From Gaiellasilicea sp046594445 (GTDB lineage Bacteria; Actinomycetota; Thermoleophilia; Gaiellales; Gaiellaceae), in the NCBI GenBank assembly GCA_046594445.1, contig JBKJSM010000002.1:1-64000 (forward strand): a DNA stretch of 64,000 bases, in the 5' to 3' direction. Below are positions 17,026-26,767 of this stretch, in pieces. Position 1 is the first letter of the stretch; each line of letters starts with the position of its first letter. Position numbers and translations under genes: made by a program. Below the pieces are notes generated by a model that saw only the letters and a program-made list of their open reading frames with translations, was not told the DNA's origin and ran no database searches.

Positions 17026-20000
17026 TCATGTCTCAGTCTCCGCCGCGCGCAGCTCGAGCACGAACGTCGAGCCGCGTCCCTCGTCCGAATCTACCCAGAT
17101 CCGGCCGCCCATGGCGGTGACGAGCCCCTCTGCGAGGAAGAGCCCGAGCCCCGTCGCGCCTGCTCCGACCGTCCCCGAGGCGGCGTCGCCGCGGTAGAAC
17201 TTGCTGAAAATCCGCTCCTTCTCGGCGTGCGGAATCCCCACTCCCTCATCCTCGACGGACACCTCGACGGCATCGTCACGGCGGCGAGCCGCGACGGTCA
17301 CGGTGCCGCCAGCCGGCGAATAGCGGATCGCGTTTTCGAGTAGATGGGCGAGCACCTGGCCGAGCTTGTCCGGGTCGGCCGCGGCGGCCAGCGGACCGTC
17401 CGGGAGCGCGACGACGAAGCGGTGCGCGTCGTTGGCGTCCGTCGTCTCCACGGTGCGCACGGCCTCGTTGACGACGGCGCCGATGTCGGTGTCCGCAAGC
17501 TGCACCGCCATGTCGCCCGTGTCCAGCTGCGCGACCGAGAGCAGCCGGTCGACGATTGCGGTCAGGCGCTCCGACTCCGAGGCGATGTAGCGCAGGAACG
17601 TCGCCCGCTCCTCGTCACCGAAGAGCACGTCTTGGCGGAGGAGCGTCTCGGCGAAGCCGTAGATCGAGGTGAGCGGTGTTCGCAACTCGTGGGAGACCGT
17701 TGAGACGAAGTCAGTCTTCATCCGCTCGACGCTCCGCTCCGAGGAAATGTCCCGAAACGCGTAGATGCGCCCGGCTATCGCTCCCGCCGGATCGGTCATC
17801 AAGGCCTCGCTAAGGGAGAGCCAGACCTCCTCCCCACCGCGTCTGATCGGCACGAGCCGGCTGCCGCCGACGGCCGCGCCAGTCCCCTCGAGCGAGCGGC
17901 CGAGGACCTGCGTCGAGGTGCGTCCGAGCGCCTCGCGCTGCGGGACGCCGGTGACGCGCTCGGCCGCCGGATTCCAGAGCACGACGTGTCCCTCGCGGTC
18001 GACCGCGACGATTCCGTCGGCGACGTTTGCGAGGATCGCCTCGCTGCGCTGCTGCTCGTGGCTGATCCCCTGGTAGAGGTCGGCATTGGAGCGTGCGGCG
18101 GCGGCGGTCGCGCCGAGCGCCTGCAAGGCGTCGGTCTCCTCGGCACGCCACTCGCGTGGACGGTCGTCGTAGACGGCGAGGATTCCCTGCACCGAGTCCT
18201 CGGCCCCGACCATGGGCACGCCGAGGTAGGAGACGTAGCCGGACGCGAGCATCGGATCGGCCTCGCCGATCCGCACGTCGGCTCGCACGTCGGAGACCGG
18301 GCGCGGGGCGCGCGTCTGCACGATGTCGCCGACGAGCCAACCGGTGGAGGGCGCGCGCCGGCCGAGCGCTTCGTCCTCGCCCGGGCCTGCTGCGGCGCGG
18401 ACGACGACCTCATCGCCCTCGAGGACGCGAATCGAGGCGCCCGCGGCGTCCAACAGCTCGACGGCGTACCCGGCGGCCTTATCGAGGACGTTGTCCGGAT
18501 CGAGCTCCCCGGCCAGCTCCCGGCCTGCGCGGGCGAGCTGCTGGGCGAGCGAGCGGGAGCGACGCTCGCGCTCGTACAGCTCGCTGCGCTCGAGCGCCCC
18601 GCGGGCGGCGCCGGCGACCTGCGCGGCGAGCTCCAGCTGAGCGTCGTCGAAAGCCTCGTCGCCCTCGAAGAAGACGAGCACGACTCCGAGCTCGTCAGCG
18701 CCGGGGTGTGCCAGGGGCACGGCGAGCAGGGAGCGTCGCGCGGCGGCCTCGGCAGCCTTCGCCAGTCCCGCACCGAAGCGCCCGTCGTCGCGCAGGCACC
18801 GCGACGCCAGCACCTTGCCCGCGCGCGCGCAGGCGACGAGGGCCGAGGTGTCCGCGCGCAGGTAGGCCGACAGCTCCGCGCCGAGTTCGTAGGAGCCGGC
18901 CAGCTCGAGCGCATCTGCGCCCGCGGAGCGCAGCACCGCGGCGGACTGGCCGCCGAGCGCTTCCGCGGCCGCCTGGGCGACGGCGTCGAGCGTGGCCTCG
19001 GCCGACAGCGGCTCGCTGAGCACGGCGGCGATCCGGTAGAAGCCGCGTTCGACCTGCGCCTGGCGCGTGCTCGCTCCGTACGCCTCGGCGTTGCGGAGCG
19101 CGATCGAGGCGAGGCTGGCGAAAGCCTCGATCAGCCGGAGGTCCGACGCCTCAAAGCGCCCGTGCTCGAGCGAGCAGACGCCAAGCACGCCGCGGATCTG
19201 GCCGAAGGAGAAGATCGGCGCGTCCATCACCTCGGCGAAGCTTGCGTAGTTGCCGCTCGGCGCGGGGCGCTCGGTCTCGCTGAAGTTGCGGCGGAGGACG
19301 GGCTTCCCGGTGGCGATCGCCTCGCCGATCGTGCCCTCCGGAGGGATCTTGCGGCCGACCTCCGACTCGGGCAGGCCGAACACCGCCCGGCAAACGAGCT
19401 CCTGCCCGCCGGGCACGAAGGTCCAGCAGTCGACCGCATCGGCGTTCACGAGCAGGCGCATCTCCTCGACCAGGCGCTCGATCACCGCGTCGAAGCGGAG
19501 GTGGCTCGTGAGGGCCTCGCCTGCCTTGAGGAGCGCCCGCTGCTCCGCGAGCCGCCGGTCGCTCTCGCGGAGCAGACGTGCCGTTTCGATCGCCGTCGCA
19601 GCCTCGCGCGCGACCGCCTCTGCGAGCGCGATCTCAGAGGGCGTCCACGCCGACGGCTCGGAGCGGTGCAGGGCGAGCACGCCGATCAGGCGGTCGTCGA
19701 GGACGATGGGCGTCGCGAGGACCGCGTGCACGCCCCGCGCCGTCAGCTCCTGAACACCGCCGAGCGTCGGATCCTCCAGCTCCGGCGCGGCTTGCACGTC
19801 GCGAATCGCCACGGTGCGCCGGTCGCGCGCCGACAGGTTCACGGCGGGGAGGCGCCCTGCGTCTCCGATCGCGGAGACGCCTTCTGCCTCCCACTCCGCC
19901 AGCAGCGGCGTCGGCTCGCCGGGCTCGCCGAGACGGATGAAGCAGCGGTCGACGCCCACGGCGGCGGCCGTCTCCTCGACGGCGACGCGCAGCAGCTCGT

Positions 20001-20700
20001 CGAGGTCGCGGCGCGAGCGAACCGCTGCGCCGATGCGCGCGATCAGGCGCTCCCGTTCGAGCGCGTCGGCGAGCGCGGACACGGACTCGACGCGCTCGAG
20101 CGCGCGGCCGGCCTCCGCGGCGAGCGTCTGCATCTCGGCGAGCTCCTCGTCCCGAAAGAGCCTCGACTGACGCACCGCAGCGAAGAGGACGCCCGCGACG
20201 CGGTCGTGCGCAAGCATCGGGACGAACGCACAGCTCTTCACGTGGGTGATCTCGTTCAGCCGTTTATTGACGATCTGCGAGCTCTCCGCGTCGAAGACGG
20301 CGAAGGCGGCCCCCTCCCGCGCCACGGTGCTGATTCCCGACGCCTCGCTTTCGAGGTCCAGCTCCTGGCCGAGCAGGCGCTCGTTCTCGCGCCCTCCGTC
20401 GCGGGCGGCGACGATCCGCGCCCGCCGGCCGTCCGGGTCGATCAACGCCAGGTTGGCGACGTCGAGCTCAAACCGCTGCGCGACCTCGTCGAGAAACAAG
20501 CGTGAGACCTCCATCGCGTCGTCCGCGGCCAGGAGACGATGCGCTACCCGGTCGGCGCTCTTGCGGCCACGGATCGGGGCCGGAAACGCCCGGCCGCCCC
20601 ACACGCGTCCGAGCAGGACGAGCGCGCAGGCAACGAGAAGCGTCGCCAGGATGAGCCACGGGGCCGCGCCGAACAGCACCGCCTGGATCCCTACGTCCAC
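17026..20700 (-). CDS. Multi-GAF/PAS sensor histidine kinase
   Basis: The roughly 1224-residue protein has one N-terminal membrane helix (residues about 8-32) and then about five GAF-type domains. A PAS domain follows at about 865-985 (ANVADGIVAVDREGHVVLWNPAAERVTG). The HisKA domain carries the phospho-His near residue 1004 (FVSTVSHELRTPL), and the HATPase domain has N (LLENAIRYSPAGG), G1 (DEGVGIPHAE) and G2 (GLGLFLAEG) boxes. The start is set at GTG 20700 because ispH begins divergently at 20749. The stacked GAF domains suggest several inputs, of unknown nature. Confidence 0.9.
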   Translation of the reverse strand: MDVGIQAVLFGAAPWLILATLLVACALVLLGRVWGGRAFPAPIRGRKSADRVAHRLLAADDAMEVSRLFLDEVAQRFELDVANLALIDPDGRRARIVAARDGGRENERLLGQELDLESEASGISTVAREGAAFAVFDAESSQIVNKRLNEITHVKSCAFVPMLAHDRVAGVLFAAVRQSRLFRDEELAEMQTLAAEAGRALERVESVSALADALERERLIARIGAAVRSRRDLDELLRVAVEETAAAVGVDRCFIRLGEPGEPTPLLAEWEAEGVSAIGDAGRLPAVNLSARDRRTVAIRDVQAAPELEDPTLGGVQELTARGVHAVLATPIVLDDRLIGVLALHRSEPSAWTPSEIALAEAVAREAATAIETARLLRESDRRLAEQRALLKAGEALTSHLRFDAVIERLVEEMRLLVNADAVDCWTFVPGGQELVCRAVFGLPESEVGRKIPPEGTIGEAIATGKPVLRRNFSETERPAPSGNYASFAEVMDAPIFSFGQIRGVLGVCSLEHGRFEASDLRLIEAFASLASIALRNAEAYGASTRQAQVERGFYRIAAVLSEPLSAEATLDAVAQAAAEALGGQSAAVLRSAGADALELAGSYELGAELSAYLRADTSALVACARAGKVLASRCLRDDGRFGAGLAKAAEAAARRSLLAVPLAHPGADELGVVLVFFEGDEAFDDAQLELAAQVAGAARGALERSELYERERRSRSLAQQLARAGRELAGELDPDNVLDKAAGYAVELLDAAGASIRVLEGDEVVVRAAAGPGEDEALGRRAPSTGWLVGDIVQTRAPRPVSDVRADVRIGEADPMLASGYVSYLGVPMVGAEDSVQGILAVYDDRPREWRAEETDALQALGATAAAARSNADLYQGISHEQQRSEAILANVADGIVAVDREGHVVLWNPAAERVTGVPQREALGRTSTQVLGRSLEGTGAAVGGSRLVPIRRGGEEVWLSLSEALMTDPAGAIAGRIYAFRDISSERSVERMKTDFVSTVSHELRTPLTSIYGFAETLLRQDVLFGDEERATFLRYIASESERLTAIVDRLLSVAQLDTGDMAVQLADTDIGAVVNEAVRTVETTDANDAHRFVVALPDGPLAAAADPDKLGQVLAHLLENAIRYSPAGGTVTVAARRRDDAVEVSVEDEGVGIPHAEKERIFSKFYRGDAASGTVGAGATGLGLFLAEGLVTAMGGRIWVDSDEGRGSTFVLELRAAETET

Positions 20701-20748
20701 TGGGGGACGGATGATAGAGAAGAGCGGACGAGAGCTACGATACTGAGG

Positions 20749-21705
20749 ATGGTCGAACGCGTCCTTCTCGCCTCTCCCCGCGGTTACTGCGCCGGGGTCG
20801 AACGCGCCGTCGAGACGGTCGAGCTCGCGCTCGACCACTACGGCCCACCTGTTTACGTCCGCAAGCAGATCGTCCACAACATCCATGTCGTCCGCGACCT
20901 GGAGGCGCGCGGGGCGATCTTCGTCGACTCCGAGGAGGAGACGCCGGAAGGCGCGACAATCGTCTACTCCGCGCACGGCGTGGCGCCCGCGGTGAACGCG
21001 GCGTCGGCCCGCCGCGGCCACAACGTGATCGACGCGACGTGCCCGCTCGTGACCAAGGTGCACGTGCAGGCGAGGCGCTACGCGGCGGACGGCTACACGG
21101 TGGTCCTCATCGGCCACGCCGACCACGAGGAGGTCGTGGGGACGATGGGCGAAGCGCCCGACGCGACCGTGCTCGTCCAGGACGTCGGCGAAGCGGAGGC
21201 GCTCGACCTGCCGGCGGACACCAGGATCGCCTACATCACGCAGACAACGCTTTCGGTGGACGAGACCTCGGAGATCATCGCCGTCCTGCGCCGTCGTTTC
21301 CCGGCGATCTACGCGCCGAAGAAGGAAGACATCTGTTACGCGACCTCGAACCGGCAGTGGGCGGTGAAGGAGATGATCGCGGAGATCGAGCTGCTGCTCG
21401 TGATCGGCTCGCGCAACTCGTCCAACTCGAACCGGCTCGTGGACGTCGCGAGGGCAGCAGGCGTCGACGCGCACCTGATCGACGACGAGACGGAGATCGA
21501 CGAGACGTGGCTCGACGGCGTCACGACCGTTGGGCTTACGTCAGGGGCGTCGGCGCCGGAGAAGCTCGTCACCCGGGTGTGCGACTGGTTTCGGGCGCGT
21601 GGGATCGAGCGGATCGAGCCGTTCCGGATGGTCGATGAGGACGTCACCTTCCGGCTGCCCGTCGAGCTCCGCCGCGAGCTCGCGCTCGCCGACTCGCAGC
21701 GCTAG
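20749..21705 (+). CDS. ispH: 4-hydroxy-3-methylbut-2-enyl diphosphate reductase
   Basis: Last enzyme of the MEP isoprenoid pathway, an iron-sulfur protein that makes IPP and DMAPP. The 318-residue protein has the three cluster cysteines C14 (RGYCAGV), C98 (DATCPLV) and C196 (DICYATSNRQ), plus the substrate motifs SAHGV and GSRNSSNSNRL. The length is normal. It starts 48 bases from the divergent histidine kinase and ends directly against the convergent ileS stop. Confidence 0.96.
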   Translation: MVERVLLASPRGYCAGVERAVETVELALDHYGPPVYVRKQIVHNIHVVRDLEARGAIFVDSEEETPEGATIVYSAHGVAPAVNAASARRGHNVIDATCPLVTKVHVQARRYAADGYTVVLIGHADHEEVVGTMGEAPDATVLVQDVGEAEALDLPADTRIAYITQTTLSVDETSEIIAVLRRRFPAIYAPKKEDICYATSNRQWAVKEMIAEIELLLVIGSRNSSNSNRLVDVARAAGVDAHLIDDETEIDETWLDGVTTVGLTSGASAPEKLVTRVCDWFRARGIERIEPFRMVDEDVTFRLPVELRRELALADSQR

Positions 21706-24700
21706 CTAAACCCTGGCGATCTGCGGCGCTTCCACGCCGTCGGTCTCCAGCGAGACGGCAAGCACCTCGGCCTTGATCCAGTCCGCGTGCAGCTCCACCA
21801 GGTCGGCGTCGTCCTGCGGCAGCGTCACGGCGATCCGATCGGTCAGCGCCAGGCCCTGCTCCTTGCGCATCGAGTTGAGCGTATGAATCAGGTCGTAGAC
21901 GCGTCCCTCGAGCTCGAGTTCCGCGTCGAGGCGCGTGTCGAGAGCGACCGTGACACCCTCGCCGGAGGCGACGGCCCAACCCTCCTTGCCGGAGCGCTCG
22001 ACGAGCACATCGTCCGCCGCGAGCTCATGGCCGAGGACGCGGAAGCCGCCGCCGCCGAGCTGCTCGAATTCGCCCGCCGCGAGCGCCGCCCGGACGGCGC
22101 CGAGCTCCTTCCCGAGCCTGGGGCCGAGCGCCGGCAGGTGTGGCTTCACGTGCAGCTCGGTCGCCTCGACGCGGCCGAACTCGATCTCCTTCACCCGCAG
22201 CTCCTCTCCGAGCTCGTCTGCATGCGAAGCGGCCAGCGGCGCCCCTTCGACGACCAGCCGGCGCAGCGGCTGGCGAAGCTTCAACTGCGAGGCGGCCCGC
22301 GCCTGGTGGCCGAGCGCGACGACGCGGCGCACCTCAGCGAACTCGGCGAGCAGGGTGGAGTCGGGCTCCTCCACCTCCGGCCAGCCAGCGAGGAAGATCG
22401 ATGTCGGGGGGCTCCCTTCCGCGTTGCGGACGAGGTTCTGCCACAGATGCTCGGCGAGGAACGGCATCACCGGCGCGATCGCACGAAGCCCCGTCACGAG
22501 CGCCGTCCACAGCGCCTGCAGCGCCGCCGTGTCGCCGTCCCAGAACCGCCGCCGCGAGCGCCTGATGTACCAGTTCGAGACGTCGTCGACGAACTCGTCG
22601 AAGGCCTGCACGACGTTCATTGAGAGGTAGGCCTCGTATGCCGCAGCAGCTTCGTCGACGAGCTGGGCCGTCCGGGCGGCGAGCCAGCGGTCGAGCGGCT
22701 GCCCGACCGGGGCGACCGCTCCCCACTCCGGCGTGAACTGCTCGATACGGCCGTAGTCGACGAGAAAGCGGGCAGAGTTCCAGAGCGTCAGCAGCTTCCG
22801 CTGGATCTCGTGCCCCGGCCCGAAGCCGAAGAGCAGGTTACGGTCGGGCGGCTGGGCACAGAACTGCCAACGCATCACGTCGGCGCCCATGCGCGCGAAC
22901 GCATCCGGAGCATCGATCGTGTTCCCCCACGAGCTGTGCATCTCGCGGCCCGTCTCGTCGAGCATCTTCTCGTAGCCGAGAACCTTCCGGAACGGCGCCT
23001 GGCCCGTCAACACGACGGACATGAAGAGCTGCGAGTAGAACCAGAGCCGAATCTGCTCGCGCATCTCGGAGACCCAGTCGGCCGGGAACCACTCCTCCCA
23101 GTAGGAGTGGTCGGGGAGGTCGGCGGTCGTCAACCCCGTCGCAGCGCCGGTCGCGTAGCCACCCTCGAGGTACTCCTCGCTCCGCCAGCCGAGGGTCGAG
23201 AAGGGGACGATGCCGGCGTCGAGCCAGACGTCGCCCACCTCGGGTATCCGTCGCACTTCCTCTCCGCACTGCTCGCACGAGATCGGCACATCGTCGATCC
23301 AGGGCCGCCGCAGCTCCTCCAGCTGGTCGAGGCCCCCGAGCGCCCGCGCCTCGAGTTCGCCCTTCGAGCCGATCACGTTCAGGTGCCCGCACGCGCAGGG
23401 GTAGAACGGGAGCGGCAGGCCGTAGTAGCGCCGGCGAGAGATGTTCCAGTCGCTCATGTTGGCGAGCCAGTCGTCCATCCGCTTACCCATGTACTCCGGG
23501 ATCCACTCGACCTTGGCGTTTTCGTCCCGGAGCGGCTGCCGCAAATCCTCCACCGAGATGAACCAGTCGTCGGAGATCCGGAAGATGAGCGGCGTGTGGC
23601 AGCGCCAGCACTCGGGATAACGGTGCTCGTGCAGGCCCGCTTCGACGAGCCTGCCGTGCTCCTCGAGATAGCCGATGATCTGTTCGGCGGCCTCGACGGT
23701 CGAGAGCCCGTGCAGCCAGCCGTAGTCGTCGTAGAAACGCCCGGACTCGTCCACCGGCGTCAGCACAGGCAGGTCGTGCACGCGGGAGAGCTCGAAGTCC
23801 TCGGAGCCGCAGCCCGGTGCGATGTGGACGATGCCAGTGCCGTCGTCGAGCGTGACGTCCTCCCAGGGGATAACGCGGTGCTCCACGCCTGCGCCCGGCG
23901 ACAGCTCGTCGAACGGGCCCGTGTAGCGCCAGTCCACGAGCTCCTCGCCGCGCTTGCGCTCGAGGAGCGTCTCGTCGGGGTAGCGGGCGACCGCGACCCA
24001 CTCGCCGTTCTCGCGCCGGCCGTACTCCGCGTCCGGCTTAACGGCAGCGGCGACGTTGGCGGGCAGCGTCCACGGCGTCGTCGTCCAGATCACGAGCGCC
24101 TCGTGCGGGCGGTCGAGGAGCGGGAAGCGCACGTAGAGGGACGGGTCGGCCCGTTCGACGTAGGAGCCGACGAGCTCGTGCGCCGAGATCGACGTTCCGC
24201 AGCGTGGGCACCACTCGGTCGAGCGGTGGCCGAGGTAGAGCCAGCCGCGCTCGTGCACGAGCCGCAGGAAGCGCCAGATGTACTCGATGTTGGTGTCGCT
24301 GAAGGTGAAGTAGTCCTTACCCCAGTCCATCCACTGCCCGAGACGAATCGAGCCCTCCGTCAGTGCGCGCGAGGACTCGACCACGACCTCCCGGCAACGC
24401 CGGGCGAACTCGGCGAGCCCGAACTCCTCGATCTCCCGCTTCGAGTTGAGGCCGAGCTGCCGCTCGACGCCGACCTCGATCCAGAGGCCCTGGCAGTCGA
24501 AGCCGTTCTGGTAGCGCTGGTGATAGCCCCGTAGCGCCTTGTAGCGCTGGAAGACATCCTTGAGCGTCCGCCCCCAGGCGGTGTGCACGCCGAGCACCGT
24601 CCTGTTCGCCGTCACAGGCCCGTCGATGAAGCTGAACTTCGGCCCGCCGCGATTCAGCGCCCGCAGCTGCTCGAACGTGCGCTCGCGCTCCCAGAGATCG

Positions 24701-24756
24701 AGGATCTCGAGCTCGAGCGCGGGGTGGTCTGGCTTGTCCGGCAGGGGTGTGAACAT
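21706..24756 (-). CDS. ileS: Isoleucine--tRNA ligase-type protein with altered HIGH and KMSKS motifs
   Basis: The 1016-residue protein is clearly IleRS-like along its length: WTTTPWTLPAN and GTGIVHIAPGCGSEDFEL in the CP1 editing domain, an anticodon-binding domain and a C-terminal extension. The class I signature is unusual. The HIGH position reads GVHT (residues 56-59, in LGVHTAWGRTLKD) and the KMSKS position reads EMHSS (605-609, in REMHSSWGN). It is the only IleRS candidate in the window. Start ATG 24756 is chosen over an upstream extension that overlaps the trxA promoter region. The stop abuts ispH. Confidence 0.88.
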   Translation of the reverse strand: MFTPLPDKPDHPALELEILDLWERERTFEQLRALNRGGPKFSFIDGPVTANRTVLGVHTAWGRTLKDVFQRYKALRGYHQRYQNGFDCQGLWIEVGVERQLGLNSKREIEEFGLAEFARRCREVVVESSRALTEGSIRLGQWMDWGKDYFTFSDTNIEYIWRFLRLVHERGWLYLGHRSTEWCPRCGTSISAHELVGSYVERADPSLYVRFPLLDRPHEALVIWTTTPWTLPANVAAAVKPDAEYGRRENGEWVAVARYPDETLLERKRGEELVDWRYTGPFDELSPGAGVEHRVIPWEDVTLDDGTGIVHIAPGCGSEDFELSRVHDLPVLTPVDESGRFYDDYGWLHGLSTVEAAEQIIGYLEEHGRLVEAGLHEHRYPECWRCHTPLIFRISDDWFISVEDLRQPLRDENAKVEWIPEYMGKRMDDWLANMSDWNISRRRYYGLPLPFYPCACGHLNVIGSKGELEARALGGLDQLEELRRPWIDDVPISCEQCGEEVRRIPEVGDVWLDAGIVPFSTLGWRSEEYLEGGYATGAATGLTTADLPDHSYWEEWFPADWVSEMREQIRLWFYSQLFMSVVLTGQAPFRKVLGYEKMLDETGREMHSSWGNTIDAPDAFARMGADVMRWQFCAQPPDRNLLFGFGPGHEIQRKLLTLWNSARFLVDYGRIEQFTPEWGAVAPVGQPLDRWLAARTAQLVDEAAAAYEAYLSMNVVQAFDEFVDDVSNWYIRRSRRRFWDGDTAALQALWTALVTGLRAIAPVMPFLAEHLWQNLVRNAEGSPPTSIFLAGWPEVEEPDSTLLAEFAEVRRVVALGHQARAASQLKLRQPLRRLVVEGAPLAASHADELGEELRVKEIEFGRVEATELHVKPHLPALGPRLGKELGAVRAALAAGEFEQLGGGGFRVLGHELAADDVLVERSGKEGWAVASGEGVTVALDTRLDAELELEGRVYDLIHTLNSMRKEQGLALTDRIAVTLPQDDADLVELHADWIKAEVLAVSLETDGVEAPQIARV

Positions 24757-24850
24757 GTGCTCGATTCTAGGGAACACTCTGCAGGGCTCCCTCGTTTTCA
24801 ATCAGCGAGCGCGGGTAACCGCCTCTCAACCACTCGAAAGGAACACCACA

Positions 24851-25171
24851 TTGGCAACCGCAGTGAAGGAAGACACGTTCGCTCAGGAGGTTCTCGAGAG
24901 CGACAAGCCCGTGATCGTCGACTTCTGGGCCGAGTGGTGCGGGCCGTGCCACGCCGTCGCGCCGGTGCTCGACAAGATCGTCGAGGAGCGCAACGGCGAG
25001 GTCAAGCTCGTCAAGGTGAACATCGACGAGGAGCGCGAGCTCGCGGAGCGCTACGGGATCGCCTCGATCCCGACGATGATCATCTTCAGGGACGGCGAGC
25101 CCGCCCAGGTCGCCGTCGGCGCTCAGCCCAAGGGCGCCCTCGAGCGCTCGCTCGGCCTCGTCACCGACTAG
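24851..25171 (+). CDS. trxA: Thioredoxin
   Basis: The 106-residue protein has the WCGPC active site (C30, C33) and the cis-Pro region SIPTMIIFRDG, and the standard length. The start TTG 24851 is set by an AAAGGA ribosome-binding site about 10 bases upstream. It is divergent from ileS with a 94-base gap. A short tandem repeat of CTACCTACTAG follows the stop. Confidence 0.94.
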   Translation: MATAVKEDTFAQEVLESDKPVIVDFWAEWCGPCHAVAPVLDKIVEERNGEVKLVKVNIDEERELAERYGIASIPTMIIFRDGEPAQVAVGAQPKGALERSLGLVTD

Positions 25172-25186
25172 CTACCTACTAGCTAC

Positions 25187-25708
25187 CTACTTTTCGGCAG
25201 CTTCCTCTTCCGGGTGGGGGATCGGCGAGACCGCACGGCTCGCCGGTTCCTCGACCAGGTTCAACACGCGCATGCCGTGGCCGAAGACGATCGTGCCGCC
25301 CAGCCAGCCGCCGAGCGTCAGCGCGAGGAACCCGGCGAGGGTGAGCACGAACGGCACCGTCTCGACGACGCCATTGATCCCCTTCGAGTAGCCGGTCGCG
25401 GCGGCGAGCAGGAAGAGAACGGTTGCCGTCACCATCACGAAAAGGTGCCACGTCGCGGTGCGCCAGAGCGGCGTGCCGCGCGAGATCGTGATCCAGTCGG
25501 CAAAGCCGGTCAGCGAGGTCGGAATGCTGACGATGAGCCCGATCACGAGCGCAACCGTCCAGCTCGTCGCCGCGACGTTGTTGGAGATGCCGAGCACGTC
25601 CAGGCACGCGGCGATCGTGGCGAACGTGTAGATGCCGATCGTCGCGTCGGTCAGCGGCGGGTGGAGCGGGTGGCCCGGTAGGCCACGGTAGAGGTACTCG
25701 AGCTTCAC
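25187..25708 (-). CDS. DUF2231-type membrane protein
   Basis: The 173-residue protein has four hydrophobic segments and the N-terminal HPLHPPLTDATIGIYTFA typical of DUF2231 proteins. Conserved His residues (HPLHP, ATWHLF, FGHG) could bind a metal or heme; this is not shown. The tail after the last helix (RVLNLVEEPASRAV) is charged. It lies 34 bases downstream of a small acidic gene on the same strand and converges with trxA. Confidence 0.8.
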   Translation of the reverse strand: MKLEYLYRGLPGHPLHPPLTDATIGIYTFATIAACLDVLGISNNVAATSWTVALVIGLIVSIPTSLTGFADWITISRGTPLWRTATWHLFVMVTATVLFLLAAATGYSKGINGVVETVPFVLTLAGFLALTLGGWLGGTIVFGHGMRVLNLVEEPASRAVSPIPHPEEEAAEK

Positions 25709-25742
25709 CTGCCCGGACTCTACCGCCCGGAGAGGACGCGGC

Positions 25743-25889
25743 CTAGTCGTCCGCGGTTTCGAGGAATCCGAGGAAGGCCGCGTGCTTGGCGAGGAGGGCC
25801 TCGAACTCGCTCAGACCCACGGCAACCCAGTCTTCGACCCAGGTTTCGGAGAGGTCATCCTCGATCGTGTGTAGGCCGCGTTCGCTCAT
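25743..25889 (-). CDS. Small acidic protein, 48 aa
   Basis: A short frame from ATG 25889 encodes MSERGLHTIEDDLSETW, then a helical stretch with many acidic and aromatic residues, ending FLGFLETADD. Codon use follows the GC-rich third-position pattern of its neighbours. It is co-directional with the DUF2231 gene. No family is recognised, and no strong ribosome-binding site is seen. Confidence 0.4.
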   Translation of the reverse strand: MSERGLHTIEDDLSETWVEDWVAVGLSEFEALLAKHAAFLGFLETADD

Positions 25890-25969
25890 CTGGTCACGAT
25901 GATCGACTTTCGGCCGAGTGGGTACATGGGCCGAACGGCCTATCTTGCGGGCCGACCGGACCTCACTCG

Positions 25970-26767
25970 ATGCAGCGATATCTCATCGTCAACCCACGCT
26001 CCGGCACGGATTCACCAAGTGCCGAGGAGCTCCGCGACGCGGCGCGCGCGCGGGGGGTCGACGTCCACTTTCTGGAGGATGGGGACGACCTGCAGGAGCT
26101 TGCTCGCAACGCGGGGGCGGATGTCCTCGGGATGGCGGGAGGCGACGGCTCGCTCGCCGCGGTCGCGGAGGTCGCGATCGAGCAGGACGTCCCGTTCGTC
26201 TGCGTTCCCTTCGGCACGCGCAATCACTTCGCGCGTGACCTCGGACTCGACCGGGACGACCCGATCGCCGCACTCGCGGCGTTCGAGGGCGAGGAACGGC
26301 GCGCCGACGTCGGTCGCGTGGGCGACCGTCTTTTCCTCAACAACGTCTCGCTGGGCCTCTATGCGCTGCTCGTCCACCGCCGGGAGCGACACCGCCGGCG
26401 ACGCGACGCACTGGCGCGACTGCGCGCCCTCACGCTCGTCGCGCGCGAGCATCGTGGCAAAGAGCGCTTCACGATCGACGGTGACCCGGTCGCAGCCCGC
26501 CTGGTGTTCGTGGCCTGCAACGCCTATAGCCTCGACCTCCTTTCGATCGGCGAGCGCGAGCGGATGGACGAAGGACAGCTCTACCTCTACGTGCCGCACG
26601 GCGTCCGCCGCGTGACGTGGGACGAACGGCACGGCACCAGCTTCACGATCGACGCGCCCTCCCACTCGCTTCGGGCCGCGATCGACGGCGAGCCCGCGCG
26701 CCTGCAGTCGCCGCTCGAGCTCCGGATAGAGCCGCGGGCTCTACGCGTGCTCGTCCCGCCAGGCTGA
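25970..26767 (+). CDS. Diacylglycerol kinase catalytic domain protein (lipid kinase YegS-like)
   Basis: The 265-residue protein has the DAGK signature MAGGDGSLAAVAE (GGDG at 57-60), the PFGTRNHFARDLG motif and a C-terminal sandwich domain with IDGEPARLQSP. It could phosphorylate diacylglycerol, a sphingoid base or a related lipid. The start ATG 25970 begins MQRYLIVNPRSGT, the usual beginning of this family. It overlaps the convergent Nudix gene by 27 bases. Confidence 0.88.
   Translation: MQRYLIVNPRSGTDSPSAEELRDAARARGVDVHFLEDGDDLQELARNAGADVLGMAGGDGSLAAVAEVAIEQDVPFVCVPFGTRNHFARDLGLDRDDPIAALAAFEGEERRADVGRVGDRLFLNNVSLGLYALLVHRRERHRRRRDALARLRALTLVAREHRGKERFTIDGDPVAARLVFVACNAYSLDLLSIGERERMDEGQLYLYVPHGVRRVTWDERHGTSFTIDAPSHSLRAAIDGEPARLQSPLELRIEPRALRVLVPPG

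Noticed and set aside
17986..20505. Long plus-strand open frame antisense to the histidine kinase
   Set aside because: Same reason: an Arg-, Glu- and Leu-rich shadow of a clear kinase.
24757..24850. T-box leader in front of ileS
   Set aside because: The 94-base gap has no T-box specifier stem or terminator/ant-terminator pair that I can see.
25169..25192. Tandem CTACCTACTAG repeat after trxA as a regulatory or mobile element
   Set aside because: Only two short copies; more likely a simple duplication.
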